NCBI RefSeq assembly: GCF_002899825.2
Contig: NZ_PPED02000003.1
Location: 328,263-392,262 of the forward strand
Source of the DNA: Chryseobacterium phosphatilyticum
Lineage (GTDB): Bacteria > Bacteroidota > Bacteroidia > Flavobacteriales > Weeksellaceae
Direction of reading: 5' to 3'
Length of the DNA: 64,000 nt
Part shown: positions 7,610 through 17,035 of the stretch, piece by piece
Layout: every line of letters begins with the position of its first letter
Numbering within the stretch: the first letter of the stretch is position 1
The notes under the pieces: generated by a model
Databases searched by the model: none
What the model was told of the DNA's origin: nothing
The model's input: the letters and a program-made list of their open reading frames with translations, nothing else
Made by a program: the position numbers and the translations under genes

Positions 7610-9013
7610 ATGTTAAAAAAATCTTTAGTATTCATGAGTATTTCTGCTGCACTTTTTGCGCAGGCTCAGGATGTTTCTGTATTAAGAAATACTGTAGATG
7701 TATACTCAAACTCTCCTATGGTGGGATCAGCTAAGTTCAATGCAATGGCTGGAGCTAATGGGGCGTTGGGTGGTGATGCTAACTCGTTACTTACCAACCC
7801 TGCTGGTTTGGGAGTAGCTATTTCAGGAGAGGTTTCTGGAACTTTATCCATATCGGGTAATAAAAACCGTAGCTCTTTAGGGGGGGCGGCTGTAGATTAT
7901 ACAAAGACCAAAGGTGATCTGGGAAATGCAGGAGGAGTGATTGCTTTTCCGTTAATGACTGAAACAGCATGGAAATTTATTAATATCGGGATTAATTTCT
8001 CAAACCAGTCTTTAGATAATGTTATACAGTCTCCAGGAAATGCTAATATTACAGCCAGTTTGCCGGACGGGCAAGCTTCATTGGCAGGGCATGCTTATTC
8101 CAGATATGGAAACTTGTCAAAAATGAGTTTTGGTGTTGGAGCTAATTATAATCATAATTTATACATCGGAGCAGGATTTAATTTCTTCAATGCATCGATT
8201 GATCAGGGGGATCAATTAGCATTCCGGATGGCGAACAATAATGCTCTTGATTTTTTTGATAAACAGTATAGCCCTTACTATGAAAGATCTTCAGGATTTT
8301 CTGCTTCGTTAGGGGTAATAGGTAAGTTAAGCCCTAATTTCAGATTAGGAGCATCCCTTGAAACACCTACATTCTGGAACATAGACAGAGAATTTAATTT
8401 CTATAATCATCCTACTTATGGTAATGGTTCGGGAGCTGAAAGCAGAAAGTTTACTTCTCCACTTAAAGCAACGGTGAGTGCTGCGTTTGTAGCGAATAAA
8501 AATTTCTCATTGAATGTAGATTATACTTTAGGACTTACAAAACCTGACTACAAAGTATATGGAAATCCTGAAAGAGAATTGAATGATTTCTTTAAGGATA
8601 ATTATAAAAACATGTCTGAAGTAAGAGTAGGAGCTGAGTACAGACTACAACAGGTGAGATTAAGAGGAGGATATTCTTATTTGTCTAATCCTATGGATGC
8701 TATTAATATCACAAGGTTTGATAATGGCGGTGGTGTAGGAGATGAAACATACAATAACCTTATGTTGAGTGACAGAAATCTGATTTCATTCGGTATAGGA
8801 TATGATTTCAAATCATTCTACATTGATGCTTCTTACCAGAATATAACTTCTAAATACAGTAATCCTTTTATGAGAGGATTTGTAGGGAACAATTTTGACT
8901 CGGCTTATTATTCAATCGATTCAAAATCGATTTATGAAAATGGCAATTATGCAGTAAGTGATGTGAAAAATAGCAGAAACAATTTCTTCCTGACCGTAGG
9001 ATGGAAGTTCTAA
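7610..9013 (+). CDS. Outer membrane protein of OMPP1/FadL type
   Basis: Predicted outer-membrane beta-barrel related to hydrophobic-compound transporters (OMPP1/FadL/TodX). The 467-residue precursor has a Sec signal peptide ending about AQAQ (residue 20). The next part contains SAKFNAMAGANGALGGDANSL and NPAGL, the N-terminal hatch signature of this group in Bacteroidota. Alternating beta-strand sequence follows, ending in the aromatic C-terminus VGWKF typical of barrel proteins. It follows the Trp/Gly-rich lipoprotein by 31 bp. The substrate is unknown. Confidence 0.88.
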   Translation: MLKKSLVFMSISAALFAQAQDVSVLRNTVDVYSNSPMVGSAKFNAMAGANGALGGDANSLLTNPAGLGVAISGEVSGTLSISGNKNRSSLGGAAVDYTKTKGDLGNAGGVIAFPLMTETAWKFINIGINFSNQSLDNVIQSPGNANITASLPDGQASLAGHAYSRYGNLSKMSFGVGANYNHNLYIGAGFNFFNASIDQGDQLAFRMANNNALDFFDKQYSPYYERSSGFSASLGVIGKLSPNFRLGASLETPTFWNIDREFNFYNHPTYGNGSGAESRKFTSPLKATVSAAFVANKNFSLNVDYTLGLTKPDYKVYGNPERELNDFFKDNYKNMSEVRVGAEYRLQQVRLRGGYSYLSNPMDAINITRFDNGGGVGDETYNNLMLSDRNLISFGIGYDFKSFYIDASYQNITSKYSNPFMRGFVGNNFDSAYYSIDSKSIYENGNYAVSDVKNSRNNFFLTVGWKF

Positions 9014-9035
9014 GTTTCTTACCAATATATCAATT

Positions 9036-9066
9036 AAAAGCTCCGAAAAAATCGGAGCTTTTTTTG
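9036..9066 (+). terminator. Terminator after OMPP1-like gene
   Basis: AAAAGCTCCGA / TCGGAGCTTTT inverted repeat followed by a T run on the plus strand. It lies between convergent genes and may act in both directions. Confidence 0.88.
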
Positions 9067-9089
9067 TTTTATCAATTTATTTTGCAATA

Positions 9090-10742
9090 TTAATCCGGAT
9101 TCTGAATCAGATTTGGTTGAATCTGTATTTGTTGTTCGGGAATATATTCAATAATTCTGTTGCTGGTATAAGGAACTGTATAAAAAGGATTGTTTCCGTT
9201 TAAATGGGTTCCCGGATAATTTCTGTCAAGGGTCAATTTGTTTCTGAATACATCATATTTCCTATGTGCTTCGAAGGCCATTTCAATTCTTCTTTCCTGT
9301 AAAACGACATCCAAAATTGTCTGTCCCGTCGGAACAGAAGAATAAGTAGGAATTCCTGCTCTTGTTCTGATGATATTAACATCAGCCAATGCAGCGGCAG
9401 AATTTCCTTGTTTAGCATAAGCTTCTGCCCGGTTAAGATACATTTCTGCCAATCTTAAAATAACAGGGGACCATAATTGTGGTATTCCTTCCTGTAATGA
9501 ACATTTTAAAATATAAAATTTCGGATACCCGTTTCTTTTATCCAAATCATTGTCAAGATTAATGTAAACCTTGGCGTTATTTGAGTTAATGAAATAATAA
9601 TTGGTTTTGGACGGGGAAACTTCTGACAGTACCTGGTAATTCACATTATTCATGGTGAAATAGGTATTTCCACCTTGCTGGAAAGTCTTCTGGAAAATAT
9701 AATTATAAGTTATTCCTCCTGTGGAGTTGGTGCCCTGCTGTACCCAATACGCAACCGGAGTGGATGGACTGCTGTATTTGGGTGAAATGAATTTTAGTCT
9801 TGCATCCTGTGGATTTTGATTGATTAAATCTAAATAAGATGAAGAAGCATACATTTCTCCCCAACCTACATTCTGGATATTGGCATACATGGATCCTATG
9901 GTGTACCAGCCATTATTATAATCACCATCTCTGTTATATTTAAAAGCGAAAATAGTTTCTTTGTTGGTTTCAGGTGTTTTAGTTGCGTAAGAAGGAAGTT
10001 CAGCGTTTGACAGCAATTGGTATTTTCCCGAATTGATAACCTTTTCAGCATATTCTATGGCTTTATCATTATTTTCCATATAAAGATAGACACGAGACAG
10101 TAATGCCTGAGCAGACTCTTTAGATGCATAAATGTTATTTTTATCTATGGTCATCAATTGCTCTGCCTTTTTTAAATCATTGATGATCTGATCATAAATT
10201 TGTCCTACTGTTGCCCTGGGTGGAAGATCGTTGACGTCATCAGAGGTTTTCAAAGGAACTCCGGGGTTGCCTGCTCCCTGATTGTAAGGTTTCCCAAATA
10301 CATTGACTAAGGAGAAATATACATATGCCCTGAGGAAATAATTTTCACCGATCAATTGATTCGTTGGTGCATCTTTACCTTCGGAAATTTTTGAAATAAC
10401 CCTGTTGCAACCAATAATTGCTTTATAGCCTGCATTCCAGACCGTATTTGATCGGCCATTATTTTTAATACTTCTGTAATTATAATAATAGAAAAACTGA
10501 TCAGTGGTTGTTCCGCTGATGTCAATATTATCTCCGCCATATTCACCAATTCTGTAAAGATTATTGAAAAAACCACCTCCGTCTGCGTCACCTTTTAAGA
10601 GGGCGTAGTTTCCCAGAGTAATGGTTTGTAGTCCTGCCGGGTCTGTTAATATTTCGTCAGATTCTTTTGAGTTGTATGGTGACCGGTCTATATTGCATGA
10701 CACTAAGGTTAATGCTAATAATGTTAAAAATATTTTTTTCAT
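9090..10742 (-). CDS. RagB/SusD family nutrient-uptake lipoprotein
   Basis: Surface-exposed lipoprotein that caps a SusC-type TonB-dependent porin and captures a nutrient, usually a glycan or peptide. The 550-residue protein has lipobox LVSC (Cys16). The N-terminal SusD-like region contains NVWNAGYKAIIGCNRVI-type sequence and TPR-like helices. The conserved C-terminal RagB/SusD domain has LRLAEMYLNRAEAYAKQGN, NIIRTRAGI and LQERRIEMAFEAHRKYDVFR. It lies 12 bp after the SusC gene, so the pair is an operon. No glycoside hydrolase, sulfatase or regulator flanks it, so the substrate cannot be inferred. Confidence 0.95.
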   Translation of the reverse strand: MKKIFLTLLALTLVSCNIDRSPYNSKESDEILTDPAGLQTITLGNYALLKGDADGGGFFNNLYRIGEYGGDNIDISGTTTDQFFYYYNYRSIKNNGRSNTVWNAGYKAIIGCNRVISKISEGKDAPTNQLIGENYFLRAYVYFSLVNVFGKPYNQGAGNPGVPLKTSDDVNDLPPRATVGQIYDQIINDLKKAEQLMTIDKNNIYASKESAQALLSRVYLYMENNDKAIEYAEKVINSGKYQLLSNAELPSYATKTPETNKETIFAFKYNRDGDYNNGWYTIGSMYANIQNVGWGEMYASSSYLDLINQNPQDARLKFISPKYSSPSTPVAYWVQQGTNSTGGITYNYIFQKTFQQGGNTYFTMNNVNYQVLSEVSPSKTNYYFINSNNAKVYINLDNDLDKRNGYPKFYILKCSLQEGIPQLWSPVILRLAEMYLNRAEAYAKQGNSAAALADVNIIRTRAGIPTYSSVPTGQTILDVVLQERRIEMAFEAHRKYDVFRNKLTLDRNYPGTHLNGNNPFYTVPYTSNRIIEYIPEQQIQIQPNLIQNPD

Positions 10743-10754
10743 GATTTTGTCAAT

Positions 10755-13508
10755 TTAAAAAGAGAAATTAATGCCTAAAGAAAACCTTCTGGGAATAGGA
10801 TATATTGCTCCTGCATTTCCGGAATACGGGTTGCCATTCACTTTATCGGCATCGGATGGACCTACTTCAGGATCAATTCCTGAAAATTTAGTAATGGTAA
10901 ATAAATTTTCACCCATAATATAAATGCTGGCAGAGGTCATTTTAATCTTTTCTGTTAAAGATTTAGGAAAATTATACCCCAGCCTGAGAGATCTGAATTT
11001 TACATAGCTTGCATCTTCCAGATAACGTGAAGAGGGTTTGTTGGTCAGGGTGTTATTATTGAAAATTCCTATTGGATGGGTTGCTATATCACCTGGTTTT
11101 TCCCATCTGTTCCAACTGTCTTTTAGCACCATTTGATTGTAATAAGGATAGGCTCCGTCTGAATCGAATAATTCTCTATAAGAATTGTAAATTTGCCCTC
11201 CTTGTGAGAAATAGATGTTGGCATTAAGATAAAAATTTCTGATCGTAAGATTAGTACTGAAAGATCCATAATAATCTGGTGTAGCAGCACCTACAATTTG
11301 TAGAGTTGCCTGATTATAGTTGGATGTCAGGCTTCTGCTCCCGTCTGCATTAATCACTTCCCATTGTCCGGCACCATTATCAGGATTCACCCCCATCCAT
11401 TTTCTCATATAAAAAGAGGTGACATCATATCCGGAAATTGCCACCTGGTTATTAGACAGTAGTTGTGTGCTGTTATTTCTGGTTGAAAGAACCCTGTTGT
11501 TATAAGTACTGATATTAAATCCAATATCCCAATTCACATTCTGGGATCTGATAATGGAATAGCTAAGATTAAATTCCCAACCTTTGTTTCTTACATCACC
11601 TACGTTCAAGTATTGCCTGTCGACCCCTGTTAATGAAGGGAGTGTAACAAGCATGAGTAAATCTTTGGTTTTATTGTTGAAATAATCAACATTTAAGGTT
11701 AATCTGTTATTGAATGCTTTAATATCGGTTCCGATATTATTCTGATAAATAGATTCCCATGTTAAATTACGATTGCCCAGCTGATTCCATGTTGCTCCTA
11801 TCTGCCCATCATATACCTGAGTTAAAGCATACAAATCCTGCCATCCGTAATTTGGACTGGGTGTATTTCCTACAAGCCCTCTGCTGGCCCTTAATTTCCA
11901 TTCGTCGATCTGTTTTACCTGAAAAAAATTTTCTTTTTGAATATTCCATCCCAAGCTATAGGAGTAAAATAATCCGTTTCTTTGGCTGGCTCCGAATGAG
12001 GAAGATGATTCACTTCTTAACGAACCCTGAACAAAGTATTTTTTATCATATACATATTCAGTATTAAACAGGAAAGCATTGTAAGCTCTGTCAAGTTTTG
12101 TTCCTGAAGGTTTTGCTCCTGTCGTAGCTCCGGTATCAAAGATTTCTGTTCCGGGAACTATCCCATATACGCCTGCTTTTGATAATTTGTAGAATCTGTC
12201 AGTATATTCATAAGCAGCTAATGCATTTACGTTGTGAACTCCGAAGTCCTTATCAAATCTCAACATCTGATTGAAGAATTTACTGATATCTTTAATATAG
12301 GATTCTGCTAATCCACCTTTATTACTTTCTCCTGCTATGGATCTTGGATCTGTATAATACATGTCATCATAATTTTTATAAGTGACATTATTAGTAGTAA
12401 CAAACTTCAGGTAATCTGTAAGCTTAATTTCTGCATCAAAATTCCCTAACAAATCCAGCTGGTTACTTTTACCATAATTCCATTGTAAATCATATAAGTA
12501 ATTAGTGTAATCTCTTCCGTACCAGGTTATATTGGGAGCATTAGGATTTACTAAATCTCCATTGGAATATCGCGGATTGTCCCATGGCATATTGAGATAC
12601 ATCTGATAGAGCGAACCTTGTCTGTCTTTTCCTGTCGTATAGGATAAGCTTACTTTAGGCTTTATGGTTAACCATGGTTGTACTTTTTGTTCATGATTGA
12701 TTCTAAAAGATAGCCTGTTGAAGTCATAACTTTTAACCGTTCCACTTTCATTATAGTAATTTCCTGAGATATAGGTTTTTGAAGTTGGTGAACCTCCTCT
12801 GAAATCTATGGTGTAATTTTGTACAGCTCCTGTCTGGGTTCCATTTTTCAACCAGTTGTAGCTGTCGTTTCTAAGTTGCTCTGGCAGGGCAGGTGCATTT
12901 TTTAATGAAGTAAAATAATCATACAGCTGAGTTCCATCCATCAGCTTAAAACGTCCATTATTAAATGTATTAAAAGAACTATTCATTGAAATGCTTAAAG
13001 TTCCCTTTCCTGAATTTCCTGACTTGGTGAATACCTGGACAATCCCGTTTGCTCCCCTGGAGCCATATAAGGCTGTAGACGTTGCATCTTTTAAAATGTT
13101 AATACTTTCAATTTGGTTGGGGTCCAAATTCGGAGTTCCTGTCATCATGACTCCATCTACCACCCATAGAGCCTGGCTGGGACCGTTAATAGTGGAGGTT
13201 CCTCTGATTTTTACAGTTGCTGTAGACCCGGGACCACCGCCTCCCTGCATAACTTGTGCTCCCGCTGCTTTTCCTTGTAAGAGACTTGATACATTGGAAG
13301 TGTTTGCATCTTTTAATTTTTTGTCTGAAATAATTGAAACGGCAGCAGTTAAACTCGATCTCTTCTGAGCTTTGTAACCTACAATAACAATATCCTCAAT
13401 TTTATTTTCCTGTAGGGTATCTTTTTTTTGGGTCGTTTGAGCAGATAATGCTCCACAGATTAAAAAGAAATACCCCCCCGTCGTCAAACGGCTAGTTTTT
13501 TTATTCAT
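10755..13508 (-). CDS. SusC/RagA family TonB-linked outer membrane protein
   Basis: TonB-dependent outer-membrane porin partner of the SusD protein. The 917-residue precursor has a signal peptide (to about 23), a short region with IEDIVIVGYKAQKR, a plug domain (about 55-165; LLQGKAAGAQVM, KIRGTSTINGPSQALWVVDG, NILKDATSTALYGSRGANG), and a 22-strand-type barrel ending in FSLGINFSF. It lacks the N-terminal carboxypeptidase-regulatory-like domain found in many SusC proteins, so it is on the short side. A 7-bp palindrome lies 42-64 bp upstream of the start. It is co-transcribed with the downstream SusD gene. Confidence 0.95.
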   Translation of the reverse strand: MNKKTSRLTTGGYFFLICGALSAQTTQKKDTLQENKIEDIVIVGYKAQKRSSLTAAVSIISDKKLKDANTSNVSSLLQGKAAGAQVMQGGGGPGSTATVKIRGTSTINGPSQALWVVDGVMMTGTPNLDPNQIESINILKDATSTALYGSRGANGIVQVFTKSGNSGKGTLSISMNSSFNTFNNGRFKLMDGTQLYDYFTSLKNAPALPEQLRNDSYNWLKNGTQTGAVQNYTIDFRGGSPTSKTYISGNYYNESGTVKSYDFNRLSFRINHEQKVQPWLTIKPKVSLSYTTGKDRQGSLYQMYLNMPWDNPRYSNGDLVNPNAPNITWYGRDYTNYLYDLQWNYGKSNQLDLLGNFDAEIKLTDYLKFVTTNNVTYKNYDDMYYTDPRSIAGESNKGGLAESYIKDISKFFNQMLRFDKDFGVHNVNALAAYEYTDRFYKLSKAGVYGIVPGTEIFDTGATTGAKPSGTKLDRAYNAFLFNTEYVYDKKYFVQGSLRSESSSSFGASQRNGLFYSYSLGWNIQKENFFQVKQIDEWKLRASRGLVGNTPSPNYGWQDLYALTQVYDGQIGATWNQLGNRNLTWESIYQNNIGTDIKAFNNRLTLNVDYFNNKTKDLLMLVTLPSLTGVDRQYLNVGDVRNKGWEFNLSYSIIRSQNVNWDIGFNISTYNNRVLSTRNNSTQLLSNNQVAISGYDVTSFYMRKWMGVNPDNGAGQWEVINADGSRSLTSNYNQATLQIVGAATPDYYGSFSTNLTIRNFYLNANIYFSQGGQIYNSYRELFDSDGAYPYYNQMVLKDSWNRWEKPGDIATHPIGIFNNNTLTNKPSSRYLEDASYVKFRSLRLGYNFPKSLTEKIKMTSASIYIMGENLFTITKFSGIDPEVGPSDADKVNGNPYSGNAGAIYPIPRRFSLGINFSF

Positions 13509-13549
13509 ACATAAGTGATTTGGTGACTTTGGCTAATGTACAAAAAAAA

Positions 13550-13572
13550 CACATCAATATTAATATGATGTG
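13550..13572 (-). promoter_or_regulatory. Palindrome upstream of susC
   Basis: CACATCA, nine A/T bases, TGATGTG: a perfect 7-bp dyad 42-64 bp before the SusC start codon. It is a candidate regulator binding site. No exact -7 box is seen between it and the gene. Confidence 0.4.
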
Positions 13573-13749
13573 AAAAGTGATAATAATTAAAATATTATAG
13601 ATTCTGTATGTTGATATGATATTTATTCGTTAAAATAATTATTTTAATGAAAATGAGTCGGTTGGCTTTTGAAAGAAATTATTTTCAGATACTTACAATA
13701 GATTCGGAGTTGCTTAAGAAAAAATAAAAGATGAAGATTCAAACGGTTC

Positions 13750-14475
13750 TTAAAGGTTGGTAACGGGAGGGTGGGTGTGGAAAACATGCATCATAAGAGC
13801 TAATAAAACACCAGTTATCACCAATCCTATCTTTATCCAGTCAATATTGTGATTTTTATTGCTTTCAAAAATAATGACTGATGAGATATGAAGGAAGATA
13901 CCTCCTACAATGGCAAGGAAATACGGTTGCAGATTGGGATTAAAATAATTACCCAATAGCATTCCCATTGGAGAAGCGAGGGCGAATAAAGCTACAATAA
14001 GTAAAGAAGGATAGGAAGAACTTTTTGAATCTTTCTTTCCATTGAATAAAAATGCACCCAGAATAAATGAAATAGGCAAATTATGAAATACAATTCCTAA
14101 AAGGTAAGGGGAAATTTCATGTTGCTCATTGGCCAAAGGAATTCCTTCGATAAAAGCATGAACAAACAGTCCTACCATCAAAGCAACCGGAAGGATATTA
14201 TGTTCATTATGATGATGAAAGTGCCCATGTTCAAAACCTTTGGTCAATGCTTCAAGGATCATTTGTAAAAGAACCCCTACAATGACAAAAATTCCCAGGT
14301 TACTGCTTTCCCCGGAAGTGTATACCTGAGGAAAAACTTCGTTCAGGCAAATTGTGATCAAAAAACCGGCACTTAATATCAATAGATTTTTGGCCAGCTT
14401 TTCTTTTTTGCCAAAGTGTTTTCCCAGAAAAACTCCTGTAATGACACTTAAAATCAGTAAAAGTACTGCTATCAT
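13750..14475 (-). CDS. ZIP family metal transporter
   Basis: Inner-membrane divalent metal (Zn2+/Fe2+-type) transporter. The 241-residue protein has about eight hydrophobic helices, a His-rich cytoplasmic loop between TM3 and TM4 (GFEHGHFHHHNEH, about residues 80-92), and the metal-path motifs VHAFIEGIPL in TM4 and VFHNLPISF in TM5. Length fits bacterial ZIPs. Its ATG overlaps the stop codon of the upstream methyltransferase gene (TAATG), which indicates translational coupling. Confidence 0.9.
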   Translation of the reverse strand: MIAVLLLILSVITGVFLGKHFGKKEKLAKNLLILSAGFLITICLNEVFPQVYTSGESSNLGIFVIVGVLLQMILEALTKGFEHGHFHHHNEHNILPVALMVGLFVHAFIEGIPLANEQHEISPYLLGIVFHNLPISFILGAFLFNGKKDSKSSSYPSLLIVALFALASPMGMLLGNYFNPNLQPYFLAIVGGIFLHISSVIIFESNKNHNIDWIKIGLVITGVLLALMMHVFHTHPPVTNL

Positions 14476-15200
14476 TATTTTTTCTTAAATAAATTGATAC
14501 AACGCGGAGAAGTTTCTTTCGTAAATTCGTTCAGCTGATAATCTCCCCAGATTTTTATTCTTTCAAAACCACATTCCGAGGCATAAGCATTGATTGCTTC
14601 TAAAGTATGAAGTTTTACTTTTTCAAAGAAATGAAAAGATTTTCCATCTGCCTCAAAGCGAATATCTTTAATAACATGCCTTCCTTCTATTTTTTTCAGG
14701 ATTTTGAAGTCGATGTCACCACGGGTAATTATTGTTTCCGGAACCATGTTTTTTCTTACGTACTCTTCATTCAGATAATCCAGTACAAAATATCCTCCTG
14801 GTTTCAGGGCATTATGAACGGATTGAAAGACTTTTTTATCATCATTTTCATTGTCAAAGTACCCAAAACTTGTAAATAAATTGAAAACGGCATCCATAGG
14901 ATCAGCATCAATCGGGTTTCTCATATCGTGAACTTCAAAAATCAAGGTTTGATTTTCATATTGTTTATCAGATTCAATGCTTTGTCTGGAAAGATCAAGT
15001 CCTAATACATCGTACCCCAATTTGTTGAGAAAAACAGAGTGTCTTCCCTTTCCACAGGCAAGATCTATGATTTTAGACTGAGGTGGAAGCTGAAGATCCG
15101 TAGTCAATTTAGTAATAAAGTTTTCAGCTTCAGTATAGTCTCTGTTGCTATATAATAAATGATAATAAGGGGTATCAAACCAAGATTCAAACCATTCCAT
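14475..15200 (-). CDS. Class I SAM-dependent methyltransferase
   Basis: Small cytoplasmic methyltransferase of 241 residues. SAM-binding motif I is seen as KIIDLACGKGRHSVFL (about 43-58). An acidic residue at the end of strand 2 (GLDLSRQSIE) and motif IV-like DAVFNLFTSFGYF follow. The target is not predictable from sequence. It overlaps the ZIP gene by one base and has a TATTTTTG box only 5 bp before the ATG, suggesting a nearly leaderless transcript. Confidence 0.85.
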   Translation of the reverse strand: MEWFESWFDTPYYHLLYSNRDYTEAENFITKLTTDLQLPPQSKIIDLACGKGRHSVFLNKLGYDVLGLDLSRQSIESDKQYENQTLIFEVHDMRNPIDADPMDAVFNLFTSFGYFDNENDDKKVFQSVHNALKPGGYFVLDYLNEEYVRKNMVPETIITRGDIDFKILKKIEGRHVIKDIRFEADGKSFHFFEKVKLHTLEAINAYASECGFERIKIWGDYQLNEFTKETSPRCINLFKKK

Positions 15201-15204
15201 AATG

Positions 15205-15212
15205 CAAAAATA
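15205..15212 (-). promoter_or_regulatory. Possible -7 box of methyltransferase-ZIP operon
   Basis: TATTTTTG on the minus strand (TAnnTTTG), with TTG about 22 nt further upstream. It ends 5 bp before the start codon, so the mRNA would be almost leaderless. Confidence 0.4.
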
Positions 15213-15337
15213 ACTAAATTTGTGCGGTTAAAAGCAAAGTATTTTACAACATTAAAAGATTGAAAAATTCAATTGATCAATACGTTGGAGAGCTAATCTT
15301 TTAATTATTAAATATTTAAACCTTTTAATTTTTACTT

Positions 15338-16504
15338 ATGAATACAGAAAATTTACAGATACAGATAAAAACATTCTTCGGATTGGAACAGATTCTGGCG
15401 GAAGAAATCAAGAAATTGGGTGGAAAAAATGTTGAAATTAAAAACAGGGCGGTCAACTGTGAAGGAGACCTTGGCTTTCTTTATAAGATCAACTATTCTA
15501 CGAGAACAGCCTTAAAAATTCTTGTTCCGATTCATGAGTTCAAAGCTTTTAATCAACATCAGTTTTATGACAGGCTGTTTAAGTTTGACTGGGCAGAATT
15601 TATGGATGTAGATCAGTCTTTCTCAATTGATTCGACTGTAAATTCTGAAACATTCAAGCATTCTCAGTTTGTAACGTTGAAAATGAAGGATGCTATTGTA
15701 GATTATTTTCAGGATAAGTTTAAGAGGCGCCCGAATGTTGAAACGAGAAATCCTGATATCAAATTTCATCTTCATATAGACAGAGAATTGGTGATGATTT
15801 CAATGGACTCTTCAGGTGATCCTCTATTCAAAAGAGGATACAGAAGAGAACAAGGTGAAGCTCCTATCAATGAGGTTCTTGCCAGTGGAATGCTTCAGTT
15901 GGCCGGTTGGGATGGAAAAGGGAATTTCCTTGACCCGATGTGTGGATCAGGAACCCTCCTGATCGAAGCGGCTATGATTGCGATGGATCTTCCTGCTCAG
16001 ATCTTCAGAAAGAGATTTGGATTCCAGAACTGGAAGAATTATGATGCAGAATTATTTTCGAAAATAAAAGAGTTCAGAGTCAACAGAATCAGGCAGTTTG
16101 ACGGAAAAATCGTTGGATATGATATTGATTCAAGAATGCTGAATGCAGCAAGAATGAATGTTGAGGCAGCAGAAATGGAAGATGTTATTGAGATTAAAAA
16201 ACAAGATTTTTTTGATTCTAAAAAAGAACTTTTCCCATTGTTGATGGTATTCAATCCTCCATATGACGAGAGAATTTCCATTAATGATGATGATTTCTAT
16301 AAAAAAATAGGAGATACTTTTAAAACCAACTATCCGAATACTTTAGCGTGGCTTATTTCATCCGATCTGGAAGCGGTGAAGAAAATCGGATTGCGTCCTT
16401 CAAGAAAAATCAAACTTTTCAACGGAAAGCTGGAAACAAGATTTTTACAGTACGAAATGTATGAAGGGACGAAGAAAGTACATAAACTGGAAGATAAAAA
16501 GTAG
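15338..16504 (+). CDS. THUMP-domain class I RNA methyltransferase
   Basis: Predicted guanosine-N2 or related RNA methyltransferase (RlmL N-terminal half/YcbY-like family), acting on rRNA or tRNA in the cytoplasm. The 388-residue protein has an N-terminal ferredoxin-like/THUMP region (about 1-155; LAEEIKKLGG, FHLHIDRELVMISMDSSGDPL, KRGYR) and a Rossmann methyltransferase domain. That domain contains FLDPMCGSGTLLIEAA (about 198-213), GYDIDSRMLNAA, and the catalytic motif NPPYDERI (about 306-313). Length matches standalone members. The exact modified base is not determinable here. Confidence 0.92.
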   Translation: MNTENLQIQIKTFFGLEQILAEEIKKLGGKNVEIKNRAVNCEGDLGFLYKINYSTRTALKILVPIHEFKAFNQHQFYDRLFKFDWAEFMDVDQSFSIDSTVNSETFKHSQFVTLKMKDAIVDYFQDKFKRRPNVETRNPDIKFHLHIDRELVMISMDSSGDPLFKRGYRREQGEAPINEVLASGMLQLAGWDGKGNFLDPMCGSGTLLIEAAMIAMDLPAQIFRKRFGFQNWKNYDAELFSKIKEFRVNRIRQFDGKIVGYDIDSRMLNAARMNVEAAEMEDVIEIKKQDFFDSKKELFPLLMVFNPPYDERISINDDDFYKKIGDTFKTNYPNTLAWLISSDLEAVKKIGLRPSRKIKLFNGKLETRFLQYEMYEGTKKVHKLEDKK

Positions 16505-16526
16505 AAACAAACATACATGCTGACAA

Positions 16527-16955
16527 ATGTTCTGGAATTTTCTTGATTTTTTAGAAGGAATCTTTGATTTCCTGGAATTATTGAGTTCAGGATCTGGTTC
16601 AAAATCAGGTTCCGAAAGAAAAAACCTGAATTATGATGAGAGGGTTCAGAGCAAGGTATCAGTAAGATCTCAATATTATACTGAAAAGATAAGCGCCGGG
16701 TTTATTCTGGTTGCAATATTTATTTTTATCGTGGTTTTTAAGGATCCGTTACCAGCTAAAGACTATAGACAAACTTTAATTGTTGCTTCTCTGATAGGTA
16801 TAATTTCTTCTTTTGTGGTATTTTTTGTTTTGTATATATTGAAGCGTTTTTATTTTAAAAGCTTTTTAAAATTGCTGCTTTTTAGTTGCTCTGTGATTGC
16901 ATTTTTTGTGTCACTTGTTTTATATATCTATTTTAAATCAGGAATATTTATCTGA
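16527..16955 (+). CDS. Small membrane protein of unknown function
   Basis: I do not recognise a family. The 142-residue product has an amphipathic/hydrophobic N-terminus (MFWNFLDFLEGIFDFLELL), a Ser/Gly/Lys-rich stretch (about 20-36), and three predicted transmembrane helices (about 55-72, 85-104, 115-138). It starts 22 bp after the THUMP methyltransferase gene on the same strand, so it is probably co-transcribed with it. The N-terminus could be a membrane-surface helix. The coding call rests on an open frame with normal local codon use. Confidence 0.6.
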   Translation: MFWNFLDFLEGIFDFLELLSSGSGSKSGSERKNLNYDERVQSKVSVRSQYYTEKISAGFILVAIFIFIVVFKDPLPAKDYRQTLIVASLIGIISSFVVFFVLYILKRFYFKSFLKLLLFSCSVIAFFVSLVLYIYFKSGIFI

Positions 16956-17035
16956 TTGTTTGTAATTTCGATGAATAAGCTGTTAAACCATTTGTTAGTT
17001 TTTCTGCGAATAAGTAATTTTGAAAAATTTTCAAT

